A DNA stretch of 64,000 nt. Origin: CAZFJG01 sp964410915 (GTDB taxonomy: Bacteria > Synergistota > Synergistia > Synergistales > JAFGMB01). Positions 44,530-52,851 of this stretch are shown in pieces (the stretch's first letter is position 1; each line of letters starts with the position of its first letter). The notes beneath the pieces were generated by a model, which searched no databases, was not told the origin of the DNA, and saw only the letters and a program-made list of their open reading frames with translations. The position numbers and the translations under genes were made by a program. The stretch lies in the NCBI GenBank assembly GCA_964410915.1, contig CAYPIU010000001.1, positions 162,372-226,371 of the forward strand. Reading direction: 5' to 3'.

Positions 44530-45045
44530 TCACCTGATCTTTTTATTGAAAGAATAGAGTGCGATCCCAGTAATAGCTATAGCAATAGCATCAGCTGCAT
44601 CGTCCGGTCTTGGAATATCGTTCAGACCCAGAAGTTTTTTTAGCATTCTCTGTATTTGAGATTTATCTGCAGTACCACTTCCGCAAATTGCAAGCTTTAT
44701 CTGATTTGGTTTAGGCTCGATGTATTCAAGGTTGAATTGTGCTGCGAGCAACAACATTGTGCCTCTTGCCTGCCAGACATTGCCAGCTGTGGTAGTGTTT
44801 CTGCCGAAAAACAGTTTTTCTATAGATATAAAGTCAGGCTTCCATTTTTCTATCCTTGTACGGATATCCTCATAAAGAGTTTGGATCCTTAATGATACAT
44901 CTGTATGTGGAGGTGTTTCGATACATCCAAACTCAAGAACCATATAAGATTGTCCAGTTTTGCGTATTACTCCAAAACCAAGCCTTCCCAGACCGGGGTC
45001 AATACCAAGACATGTAATATCCCTTGATTCAACTTTCGATTTCAT
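44530..45045 (-). CDS. ruvC: crossover junction endodeoxyribonuclease RuvC
   Basis: 171 residues. Resolves Holliday junctions. Catalytic acids in GIDPGLGRLGFGVI, SIEKLFFGRN, and RPDDAADAIAIAI. LAICGSGTADKSQIQRMLKKLL is the conserved DNA-contact loop. It overlaps the end of yebC by 17 bases. Confidence 0.97.
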   Translation of the reverse strand: MKSKVESRDITCLGIDPGLGRLGFGVIRKTGQSYMVLEFGCIETPPHTDVSLRIQTLYEDIRTRIEKWKPDFISIEKLFFGRNTTTAGNVWQARGTMLLLAAQFNLEYIEPKPNQIKLAICGSGTADKSQIQRMLKKLLGLNDIPRPDDAADAIAIAITGIALYSFNKKIR

Positions 45046-45781
45046 TCATAAGCTCATCAGAGATATCAAAGTTTGAATATACATTTTGAATATCATCATG
45101 TTCTTCCAGTTGGTCCATAAGTTTAAGGATCTTTTCTGCTTTATCCTTATTTTCTACCTGGATCATATTCTGCGGTAACATGTCTAATTCGGCTTTTTCA
45201 AGCATATAACCTGATCCTTCAAGGGCTTCTTTCACAGATGTAAGATTTGCTGGATCACAATATACAGTAAAACCTTCAGAATTCTTTTCTATATCGTCTG
45301 CTCCGGCTTCAATCGCAGTAAGCATTAATTCTTCTTCATCAAGGCTGCTACCTTTGACCTCAACTGTCCCCTTGCGGGAGAACATCCAGGCCACGCAACC
45401 ACTTTCCCCTAAAGAACCGCCATTCTTACTTAAAAGGGACCGTAATTCCGAGGCGGTTCGGTTTCTGTTATCAGTAAGAGCTTCAATAAGTACGGCTATT
45501 CCACCATTTCCATATCCCTCATAAGTGATCTCCTCATAAGAAACTCCCTCAAGTTCACCTGTGCCTCTTTTAATTCCACGAGTAATATTTTCCTGTGGTA
45601 CACTTGCGGCCTTAGCCCTGTCAATAGCGGTTTTAAGTTTGAAATTAATGTCAGGGTCGCCTCCGCCTTCCTTTGCAGCAACGATAATAGCTTTTACAAG
45701 TTTTTGAAACAGATTCCCTTTTTTAGCATCCTGTGCAGCTTTTCTGTGTTTTATGTTTGCCCATTTTGAATGTCCAGCCAA
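45029..45781 (-). CDS. yebC: YebC/PmpR family protein
   Basis: 250 residues: AGHSKWANIKHRKAAQDAKK at the N-terminus, then IDRAKAASVPQENITRGIKR, YEGYGNGGIAVLIEALTDNRN, and GCVAWMFSRKG. Members act as transcription regulators or, as recently shown for some, help ribosomes through proline-rich sequences. TTG start behind AAGAGGTGA. The yebC-ruvCAB order is widely conserved. Confidence 0.96.
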   Translation of the reverse strand: MAGHSKWANIKHRKAAQDAKKGNLFQKLVKAIIVAAKEGGGDPDINFKLKTAIDRAKAASVPQENITRGIKRGTGELEGVSYEEITYEGYGNGGIAVLIEALTDNRNRTASELRSLLSKNGGSLGESGCVAWMFSRKGTVEVKGSSLDEEELMLTAIEAGADDIEKNSEGFTVYCDPANLTSVKEALEGSGYMLEKAELDMLPQNMIQVENKDKAEKILKLMDQLEEHDDIQNVYSNFDISDELMNEIES

Positions 45782-45837
45782 AAGTATTCACCTCTTAAAT
45801 TATTTAATTCATATTTAAATGTATCCAGAGAAAAGAG

Positions 45838-46581
45838 TTAATCTCTGAGAGAGCAGACTTGCGGCATTTCCCTCTTATGTTCAGATATTTCGATCCTTCT
45901 ATTAATCTTTTTCATACTCTCCTTTTTTACTATCTTTCCGGAGAGATAAGAGTCTATCTCATCATAGGTAAGACCCATTTCCGATTCATCCGTCTGTCCT
46001 TCCCATAGACCGGCGGAGGGAGGTTTGCTTATGATCTCTTCCGGTATTTCAAGGTATTTCGCAAGTGCGCGGACCTCACATTTCAGGAGATCTCCCAGAG
46101 GTATGATATCAGATCCGGAATCCCCATACTTTGTAAAATATCCAAGTTTTATTTCTGCAAGATTACTTGTTCCGCAAACGAGAAAATCATTGGATTGTGC
46201 CATCATATAGAGCGTGGTCATTCTTAGTCTTGGTTTAACATTAGACAAGGCTCTACTGGTCAAAGTAGAGCTGTTTGCTTTCGCTGCAGATATAATGGCA
46301 TCATATGTTTTTGAAAGATCGATCGTAATGTTTGGTATTGAAAACTTTCTATTCAGGAGCCTTGCATCTTCAAGATCCCTTTCTATACTGTGGCAGGGCA
46401 TCATGACCGCAAGCATCTGATCATTGCATATTCTCTTCAGGATACAGGAAATAACAGCTGAATCAATACCACCGCTTGATCCAACCACGCACCCTTTCGC
46501 TGATGCTGAATCTATTTTTTTCAATATCCATTTTTCGATCTGGGGTAGTACAACTTCAGGTTTCAAAGTAACTTCAGACAT
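45838..46581 (-). CDS. nadE: NH3-dependent NAD synthetase
   Basis: 247 residues, synthetase domain only, without the N-terminal glutaminase found in Gln-dependent enzymes. ATP-PPase motif VVGSSGGIDSAVISCIL, then GTSNLAEIKLGYFTKYGDSGSD and DLLKCEVRALAKYL, and KPPSAGLWEGQTDESEMGL. Amidates nicotinate adenine dinucleotide with ammonia. The next gene upstream is a nitrilase-fold protein of the superfamily to which NadE glutaminase domains belong. Confidence 0.95.
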   Translation of the reverse strand: MSEVTLKPEVVLPQIEKWILKKIDSASAKGCVVGSSGGIDSAVISCILKRICNDQMLAVMMPCHSIERDLEDARLLNRKFSIPNITIDLSKTYDAIISAAKANSSTLTSRALSNVKPRLRMTTLYMMAQSNDFLVCGTSNLAEIKLGYFTKYGDSGSDIIPLGDLLKCEVRALAKYLEIPEEIISKPPSAGLWEGQTDESEMGLTYDEIDSYLSGKIVKKESMKKINRRIEISEHKREMPQVCSLRD

Positions 46582-46682
46582 TATATCACCTCATTTTTAG
46601 TGTATAAGATACCGTTGTTTAGTCTTGGTTGGTTATTGTATCATACTGTTTTATGATTTATATACACAGAAATTAACTACCC

Positions 46683-47495
46683 TTAACTTGCTCCCTTTTG
46701 TTTCTGCTTTATTGGACATATTATCGGGTAATATAATTCAGGCTTACGGTTGTTCAGAATACCTGTCTCTTTCCTGAGCCTCTGAACATATAGGTTATCT
46801 ATCTCAACCTGTTTTATAGTTTTTGTTAACATTTCTTCAGTTATAGTGAAACCCTTCGGATCTATTACAAATGGCCCGGATCTTAAGTCCATATTTTGTT
46901 GAGAACAGGTTGAGCCGGAAAATATAATATACATCTGATTTTCTATTGCTCTGGCTTTTAAAAGGATCTCCAGATTCTGTTTTTCCCCTGATGAAAATGA
47001 AGAAGAAACAATAATAGCTTCAACACCGTTCAATGCCATTGCTCTAAAAAATTCAGGGTATGAAAGATCAGTAGAATCAGAAAGAGCACAAGTAAGACCG
47101 TAATGATCAAATATCAATGGTTTACACCCACATTTAATATCTCTTACCTCTGATTCATAATTACCATGGCAGTTATCATAATAACCCTTGATCATCCCGG
47201 CATCATTTACCAGAAATGTTCTTAAGGTGATATTTCCTGACACATTACATAAAAAGGGTCCAGAAATCATCCAGATCATATTATGCCTGGCCGTTTTCTG
47301 AAGTTCTTTTAAAAAAGACTGCAGAATCTTTTGGTCGAATTTTCCATCATTAAAAAGTTGTAATTCAGAAGGTAAAACAAGCATTGAAAAATCCATTGAA
47401 GATCTCTCGATAGTTTCCGTCAGGTCAATAAGAAATGGTTCAATATTAGTGGGGATATCATCATAGTTAAACAATCCTATGGTAGGATGTACCAT
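46683..47495 (-). CDS. carbon-nitrogen hydrolase (nitrilase) fold protein with degenerate catalytic triad
   Basis: 270 residues of the nitrilase superfamily, clear from LSYPEFFRAMALNGVEAIIV and LLKARAIENQMYIIFSG. The triad is altered. Glu44 (LVLPSEL) may be kept, shifted by one. The Lys that normally follows Tyr-x in YRKxH is Asn108 in YYDNCH, and the Cys of I-C-Y-D-L-R-F-P-E aligns with Ser141 in DSTDLSYPE. It is therefore probably not an amidase and may have a structural or regulatory role. It lies about 100 bases upstream of nadE on the same strand, GGAGGC before its ATG. Confidence 0.8.
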   Translation of the reverse strand: MVHPTIGLFNYDDIPTNIEPFLIDLTETIERSSMDFSMLVLPSELQLFNDGKFDQKILQSFLKELQKTARHNMIWMISGPFLCNVSGNITLRTFLVNDAGMIKGYYDNCHGNYESEVRDIKCGCKPLIFDHYGLTCALSDSTDLSYPEFFRAMALNGVEAIIVSSSFSSGEKQNLEILLKARAIENQMYIIFSGSTCSQQNMDLRSGPFVIDPKGFTITEEMLTKTIKQVEIDNLYVQRLRKETGILNNRKPELYYPIICPIKQKQKGAS

Positions 47496-47578
47496 ACATA
47501 GGCCTCCATTCAGAACTTGGGAAATTTAATTGATTATATAATATATTGTAATGAAAAAACCTAAGGAGGAGAAGAATT

Positions 47579-47995
47579 TTGGAGAAGCTTTTTCGTTTTG
47601 GGGTTTCAGTACCTGAAAAGTTATTAAAAAGATACGATAAAATACTTGAAATTAAAAATATATCCAACCGTTCAGAAGCATTAAGACAGCTTATAAGACG
47701 GGAAGTTGCCAGAGAATCATGGGAAACATATGAGACAGGCAGGGAAAATGTTTATGGAACGATCACAATAACTTTTAATCATCATTCACACGATGCAAGT
47801 GGAATGCTTACTTCAGTCCAACATAACTTTGGGGAAGTAATTATCTGCAGTACTCATATCCATGTTGATCACCATCACTGTCTTGAAGTAATTGTTGCAA
47901 AAGGACAGGCCAGAAGAATAAAGGGACTGGTAGATGAATTATCCTCTTTAAAATGCATAGACAGTGTTGACCCTGTAATTACTACAATTATATAG
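47579..47995 (+). CDS. nikR: NikR-type nickel-responsive regulator
   Basis: 138 residues. N-terminal ribbon-helix-helix (FRFGVSVPEKLLKRYDKI, NRSEALRQLIRRE) and C-terminal ACT-like domain. The four nickel ligands of E. coli NikR appear to be present: His in SVQHNFG, two His in THIHVDHH and the Cys in HHCLEVIV. No nickel transporter or nickel enzyme is near, so its targets lie elsewhere. TTG start with AAGGAGGAG upstream; divergent from the pseudo-nitrilase gene and followed by its own terminator. Confidence 0.93.
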   Translation: MEKLFRFGVSVPEKLLKRYDKILEIKNISNRSEALRQLIRREVARESWETYETGRENVYGTITITFNHHSHDASGMLTSVQHNFGEVIICSTHIHVDHHHCLEVIVAKGQARRIKGLVDELSSLKCIDSVDPVITTII

Positions 47996-47997
47996 CG

Positions 47998-48023
47998 AGA
48001 GGCAGCTCACAGCTGCCTCTTTT
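47998..48023 (+). terminator. intrinsic terminator of nikR
   Basis: AGAGGCAGCT, three-base CAC loop, AGCTGCCTCT, continuing into TTT (10 pairs). It starts three bases after the nikR stop and lies between two convergent genes. Confidence 0.85.
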
Positions 48024-48035
48024 ACCCTAAATTCC

Positions 48036-48179
48036 TCAGGAAGGGCAAGAATTTCTTTTCATTGATTCACCTTCAAGGAGTATAAGCAGTTTATTCTTGC
48101 ACTTAGGACATTTGATGTCTTTATTAGAGTTTGATAGTTCAAATTCAAACCCACATTCAGCACATTTAAAACGCCTCAT
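48036..48179 (-). CDS. small zinc-ribbon protein (47 residues)
   Basis: A short frame MRRFKCAECGFEFELSNSNK followed by DIKCPKCKNKLLILLEG and ending in NSCPS. Two C-x-x-C pairs about 15 residues apart form a FmdB-like zinc ribbon; the last Cys may be a fifth ligand or chance. An in-frame TTG at 48191 with GGAG upstream would add MTEK and may be the true start. It follows argF by about 100 bases on the same strand and ends just before the nikR terminator. The function is unknown. Confidence 0.7.
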   Translation of the reverse strand: MRRFKCAECGFEFELSNSNKDIKCPKCKNKLLILLEGESMKRNSCPS

Positions 48180-48283
48180 CTTTTCTGTCAACTAACTCAT
48201 CTCCCTAATAACGTATTTACCTGCTCTTTTATAATTATAAACATTATCTATCTGCGGTACAACCATCAGTTTGGAGAAACAGA

Positions 48284-49231
48284 CTAAAGGTTTCCTATAG
48301 TTGCAACCATCACTGCTTTTATGGTATGCATTCTATTTTCAGCTTCTTCAAAAACCATGGACACATTTGATTCGAATATCTCTTCAGTAACTTCCTGTCC
48401 TTTATTCGCAGGCAGACAGTGAAGAAAGATTGAATCTGTCCTCCCAGTTGCTTCAAGTAACTGTTTATTGACCTGATAGTCAGATAAAAGTTCTATTCGT
48501 TTTTTCTTTTCTTCTTCTTCACCCATTGATACCCATACATCAGTATATACAGCGTTAGCTCCCTTTACAGCATAAAAAGGATCATCACAAACAGTCACTT
48601 CCGAATTATTATTCTGAGCATATTGTTTGCATTCTTCAATAAGCCATTTTTGTGGCCACAGGTTTTCAGGAGCAGCAATCGTAAAATCCATACCTGTTTT
48701 CGCAGCTGCAATCATTAAGGAATTTGCCATATTATTCCGCCCGTCACCAACATACACCAGTTTTTTATTTCCAAGCGATCCAAAATATTCACGAATAGTC
48801 ATCAGATCAGCTAAAACCTGGGTTGGATGATATATATCGGTAAGACCATTCCATACTGGAACCCCTGAGAATTGTGCTAATTCTTCAACTGTTTTCTGCT
48901 TATAACCGCGAAATTCGATTCCATCGAACAGCCTGCCCAGAACCCTGGCAGTGTCACGGATATCTTCTTTTTCACCAAGATGGATGTCGTTCTTCCCGAG
49001 AAATTCTGCATGCCCTCCTTCATCGATTGCTGCAACTGTGAATGAACATCGTGTTCGAGTTGATAACTTTTCAAATAAAAGCGCAATGTTCTTTCCTGAA
49101 AGTAGATTTCCTCTGATCCCGTTTCGTTTTTTAGATTTAAGATCAGAAGCCAGATTCAGAAGATAGAATATCTCATCTTTTGAAAAATCTCTTAACGTTA
49201 AAAAACTTTTACCTTTCAGGTTAACAGCCAT
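48284..49231 (-). CDS. argF: ornithine carbamoyltransferase
   Basis: 315 residues. Carbamoyl-phosphate loop EKLSTRTRCSFTVAA, HPTQVLADLMTI, YVGDGRNNMANSLMIAA, and the ornithine-binding HCLPANKGQEVTEEIF, which separates OTCs from aspartate transcarbamylases. Directly behind arginine deiminase, so it may run in the catabolic direction (as ArcB), making carbamoyl phosphate; carbamate kinase is not in the window. Confidence 0.94.
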   Translation of the reverse strand: MAVNLKGKSFLTLRDFSKDEIFYLLNLASDLKSKKRNGIRGNLLSGKNIALLFEKLSTRTRCSFTVAAIDEGGHAEFLGKNDIHLGEKEDIRDTARVLGRLFDGIEFRGYKQKTVEELAQFSGVPVWNGLTDIYHPTQVLADLMTIREYFGSLGNKKLVYVGDGRNNMANSLMIAAAKTGMDFTIAAPENLWPQKWLIEECKQYAQNNNSEVTVCDDPFYAVKGANAVYTDVWVSMGEEEEKKKRIELLSDYQVNKQLLEATGRTDSIFLHCLPANKGQEVTEEIFESNVSMVFEEAENRMHTIKAVMVATIGNL

Positions 49232-49263
49232 TAAAAACCCACCTCATTCTCTGATATTTATCA

Positions 49264-50505
49264 TTAGTTACAATCTCTTGAAAGGGGCATAACCATGCAT
49301 CTGGGTCCACCTCTTCCTCTTCCGAGTTCACAACCTGATACTCTGCAAACAGTAATCCCTGACCTTTCAAGGTTTGCATTGGTCTGAATGTTCCGATCAT
49401 ATGAGAATATATTTCCCGGAGACATTGTAAGGATATTTGGTCCGTCAGTCCATTGTTCTCTGGATTCAGTAACCGGATCTATTTTATCTAATGCAGGAAG
49501 AAAGAATACCTTCCTGTTCAGTAAATCTTCAACTCCCTTGTGAATATTGTCAAACTCACGAATATGAGTTAATTCTCCACTATGATCAAATTCAAGTAAC
49601 CAGGTTTCTGAATTATGGATGATATCAGAGAAGATAGCAAAAGTATCATTGTCGATCATTGCAAAGACAGTATCAAGATGCATCATTGCCCTGGACTTGG
49701 GTATGTTTATCGCAAGGATCCGTTTTATGCTGGAATTTCTGGAAAGGATTTGTCCCATAAGCTGTATCGCTGTTGCGGAAGTTCTTTGACTTATTCCAAT
49801 TGCAATCGTATTTTCGGAAAGGATAATAACATCCCCTCCTTCAATTGTAATAGAATCAGGGGGAATATATGATGCGTTTATATCCAGCTTCCTGTATTGA
49901 TCAAACATCTTATGATGATTGATCAAATGTCTGACAAGAAGACTTTCTCTTTGTCTTACTCTATATCTCATTCTGGAAGGGATAAGCATATCCTGGATGA
50001 TAATGCATGGGTCACGTTGAAAGTAGATATTGGGTACTGGAGGAATAATAAAATCATCATCAGAAAGTATTTTTAAAAGTAAACTTCTTGTACTGACAGT
50101 TTCATACTTAAAAAGTTCGCGTTTAGTGATACCACCTAAAAAGATGTTCGCGAGGTCAGTTGAATCAAGTCCTGTCATCAACTGGAAGAGTTTATCAAAG
50201 AGGTTCTGATCGAGTTCTTCCTTTTTGAGAACTTCATCAACAAGTCTTACTTTGAGAAACTTTTCTTGAAGCAGATCACTCAAAAGATCCTTAAAATAAA
50301 CAACTTCAATTTTATTGTTTCTGAGTTCTGCTACAAACTTATCATGTTCCTCTTGAGCTTTCTGAACCCACAAAAGATCATCAAACAGAAAAGATTCTTT
50401 ATTTTCACCAGTAAGTCTTTCAAGTTCTATACCGGGTCTATGTACCATAACCCTCTGTAGTTTCCCAATTTCTGAATCTACACGGGAAATGCTATCGATA
50501 GACAT
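49264..50505 (-). CDS. arcA: arginine deiminase
   Basis: 413 residues. Hydrolyses arginine to citrulline and ammonia. Conserved IYFQRDPCIIIQDML, SITIEGGDVIILSENT, MMHLDTVFAMIDNDTF, and the C-terminal CRVSGCELGRGRGGPRCMVM with the nucleophilic Cys close to the end. It is next to argF (32 bases), so the first two steps of the arginine deiminase pathway are adjacent. Confidence 0.95.
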   Translation of the reverse strand: MSIDSISRVDSEIGKLQRVMVHRPGIELERLTGENKESFLFDDLLWVQKAQEEHDKFVAELRNNKIEVVYFKDLLSDLLQEKFLKVRLVDEVLKKEELDQNLFDKLFQLMTGLDSTDLANIFLGGITKRELFKYETVSTRSLLLKILSDDDFIIPPVPNIYFQRDPCIIIQDMLIPSRMRYRVRQRESLLVRHLINHHKMFDQYRKLDINASYIPPDSITIEGGDVIILSENTIAIGISQRTSATAIQLMGQILSRNSSIKRILAINIPKSRAMMHLDTVFAMIDNDTFAIFSDIIHNSETWLLEFDHSGELTHIREFDNIHKGVEDLLNRKVFFLPALDKIDPVTESREQWTDGPNILTMSPGNIFSYDRNIQTNANLERSGITVCRVSGCELGRGRGGPRCMVMPLSRDCN

Positions 50506-50555
50506 TTATGATCACTCCAATGCAGTTAAAACAATGTACTTTAAGAAAATAGTTT

Positions 50556-51404
50556 TTAGAGGCCCCATTGAAGGAGAGATTCTCTGATAGTTTTAGCACC
50601 CAACAGGGAAGTAATACCATTATGGTCAAGAGAAGGACATATCTCGACGATATCCATACCAACCAGGTTAAGTTCTCTTAAAGAATGAACAATATTAAGT
50701 AATTCAGATGAGGTTAAACCACCAGGTTCTGGTGTGCCAGTACCTGGTGCTCCTGATGGATCAACAACATCTATGTCTACTGTTAAATAGACCGGATTTG
50801 TTCCAATATCCCGATGAAGTCTCTGGATCTCCTCAGTTTCAGGTTTATGGGGATAAAAAGTTGTGTTTTTATAAGCCCAGTCATATTCATCTTTAGTTCC
50901 GGACCGGATACAGAACTGGTGAAGGTCTCTGGTAGACTTAAGACATTTTTCAGCTACAAGTCTCATAACGGAAGCATGACTGAGTGACCCCCCATAATAG
51001 GAACTTCTCAGGTCTGCATGAGCATCAAGATGGATCACTTTCAAATCAGGGTACACAGAAAAAGCAGATCTTATCAAAGGAAAGGATACAAGGTGTTCTC
51101 CTCCTATAGAAAGGATCTTTTTACCACTATTAAAAAATCTATTGCTAACGAGGCGAATATTCTCAAGCGATCTTTCCACATCTCCAAATGGAAATGAAAT
51201 ATTTCCTAAATCGTAAAATGAAGTTTCTTCCAGATCTTTGTCCAGAAAAGGACTGTAGGATTCTATGTTCCAGGATTCCTGTCGGACAGAATCAGGCCCT
51301 CCTCTGCTTCCGGAAAGCCTTGAAGATGTAAAGTCCATTGGTAATCCAAGGATTATCATATTACTCTCTGTAACAGTATGTCTGGAACCCATAAATCTTT
51401 TCAA
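50556..51404 (-). CDS. speB: agmatinase / ureohydrolase
   Basis: 282 residues of the arginase-agmatinase family. All Mn ligands are visible: GGEHLVSFPL, VIHLDAHADLR, LTVDIDVVDPSGAPGTGTPE. Next to the arginine decarboxylase pdaD and speE it most likely makes putrescine from agmatine; if the aminopropyl transfer comes first, as in Thermus, it would act on N1-aminopropylagmatine. TTG start 51404 overlaps the speE stop (TTGA) and follows GGAGGG. Confidence 0.93.
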   Translation of the reverse strand: MKRFMGSRHTVTESNMIILGLPMDFTSSRLSGSRGGPDSVRQESWNIESYSPFLDKDLEETSFYDLGNISFPFGDVERSLENIRLVSNRFFNSGKKILSIGGEHLVSFPLIRSAFSVYPDLKVIHLDAHADLRSSYYGGSLSHASVMRLVAEKCLKSTRDLHQFCIRSGTKDEYDWAYKNTTFYPHKPETEEIQRLHRDIGTNPVYLTVDIDVVDPSGAPGTGTPEPGGLTSSELLNIVHSLRELNLVGMDIVEICPSLDHNGITSLLGAKTIRESLLQWGL

Positions 51405-52264
51405 CGATCGCCCTCCATTTCAACGATTTCCCTGACAAAAGGTGGAAGGACAAACGATGCTTTGTGAATTTCGGCAGTATAATACTTTGTTTTTATATTA
51501 CATGGTCTGTTGACTATATTTGCGGGGTCATTAAACTTTGAACCAACGGTATAACTCCACATCCCGGTTGGGTAAGTTGGCATGTAACCAAGGCAGACAG
51601 CTACTTGTTTGAAAGCAGTTTTCATTTCGGAAACGGCTTGTTTGAGAAGTGCTGGTTCTGCAAAGGGGGATTCAGTCTGTGCAATTACTATTCCTTTGGA
51701 TGTCAGGCTGTTGAAAACATCACCATAAAAAGGCGATTGGAATAGTCCTGCAGCAAAATCAACCGGATCGGTACTGTCTACAATGACGACATCAAAGCAG
51801 TTCTGATTCTCCTTGATAAACTCGAGAGCATCCATTGTCAGGATCCTGGCTCTTGGGTCATCCATTGCACAGCTTATGGAAGGAAAGAACTCCCGGGAAG
51901 AGTTAATGACTTCCTGATCTATATCAACAAGAGTTACTTCCTTTATAAAGTCATGTTTAAGGCATTCCCTGAGAATACCACCATCTCCTCCACCGACTAT
52001 AAGAACCCGCTCAGGTAGGGAGTGAGCAGATATTGGAATATGTGCCATCATTTCGTGATAGCAGAATTCATCCTTTTCGGTTAACTGTATTGCGCCGTCG
52101 AGCGCAAGAAGCCGCCCATATTCTATTGTTTCAGCTACCAGAAGGTGCTGATATCTTGTCTGGACATTTTTGAGTATATTGTGGATCTTTAAACCAAGTT
52201 GCATATTCTGTGTCTGAAACTCTGTAAACCAGAGATCTGTATTACGTTTTTCCATTTTCTCCAT
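51401..52264 (-). CDS. speE: polyamine aminopropyltransferase (spermidine synthase)
   Basis: 287 residues. SpeE fold with YGRLLALDGAIQLTEKDEFC, YHEMMAHIP, the dcSAM-binding LIVGGGDGGILRE, and DVVIVDSTDPVDFAAGLF with the catalytic Asp. Acceptor (putrescine or agmatine) cannot be fixed from sequence. speD, needed for decarboxylated SAM, is not in the window. Confidence 0.95.
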   Translation of the reverse strand: MEKMEKRNTDLWFTEFQTQNMQLGLKIHNILKNVQTRYQHLLVAETIEYGRLLALDGAIQLTEKDEFCYHEMMAHIPISAHSLPERVLIVGGGDGGILRECLKHDFIKEVTLVDIDQEVINSSREFFPSISCAMDDPRARILTMDALEFIKENQNCFDVVIVDSTDPVDFAAGLFQSPFYGDVFNSLTSKGIVIAQTESPFAEPALLKQAVSEMKTAFKQVAVCLGYMPTYPTGMWSYTVGSKFNDPANIVNRPCNIKTKYYTAEIHKASFVLPPFVREIVEMEGDR

Positions 52265-52282
52265 TCCGGCAAACTCCTTCTG

Positions 52283-52747
52283 TTAATAAAAAAGAGGACA
52301 GGCAGCAATAACTGATCCATTTCTTACGACAGTATGCTCTACTGACTTAACCATTACATCCTTTAAAACCAGACCTCTGAGTTCAAAAGATTCTTTTACC
52401 ATTTCTTCAACTACTATTGCAGCTTCCCTCGAGTTAACAAATCCGGAATATTCCATGATCATCCCATTATCCATTGGGTTCTCGGGAATTCCTACACCAA
52501 TTGCTGCAGCAATTGTTTCTCCAGGCACATCACTTGTGATCGATCCATATGCTACAGGTAATAGAGAACCAAGTGGCATACTGAAGACAGGGATAAATCT
52601 ACATTCAGGAGGAAGAACACTGCTCACTCTTAAAAGATTCATGTTCCCTATGCTTGAATCTATCAATGCTTTATCAAATGCAGTAAGTTTATGTTTTCCT
52701 TCACCTTTTCCTGCTACCAGGGAAAACTTTTTTGGTAATGGTAACAT
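52283..52747 (-). CDS. pdaD: pyruvoyl-dependent arginine decarboxylase
   Basis: 154 residues. Self-cleaving enzyme: the cut is expected between Ser42 and Ser43 in LLRVSSVLPPECR, converting Ser43 to the pyruvoyl group. LPVAYGSITSDVPGETIAAAIGVG and MEYSGFVNSREAA are conserved. Produces agmatine, the first step of the pdaD-speE-speB polyamine route. First gene of this group. GAGGAGG SD. Confidence 0.93.
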   Translation of the reverse strand: MLPLPKKFSLVAGKGEGKHKLTAFDKALIDSSIGNMNLLRVSSVLPPECRFIPVFSMPLGSLLPVAYGSITSDVPGETIAAAIGVGIPENPMDNGMIMEYSGFVNSREAAIVVEEMVKESFELRGLVLKDVMVKSVEHTVVRNGSVIAACPLFY

Positions 52748-52779
52748 TATTTTTTTGCCTCCTCATCTTAACATTCATA

Positions 52780-52808
52780 ATCATACTCATATAATCGTTG
52801 AACAGTAA
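52780..52808 (-). promoter_or_regulatory. candidate promoter upstream of pdaD
   Basis: On the minus strand TTACTG, 17 bases, TATGAT (5 of 6 at -10), ending about 32 bases before the pdaD start. The -35 is poor. Confidence 0.3.
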
Positions 52809-52851
52809 TTCAGTAACATAATATACACCAAAGGAGGGAGTTGAAAAAGAA

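Noticed and set aside
47533..47552. AT-rich near-palindrome upstream of nikR as a NikR operator
   Set aside because: Only about seven of ten half-site positions match and AT-rich promoter DNA gives such symmetry by chance; it lacks the known GTATGA-type half-sites.
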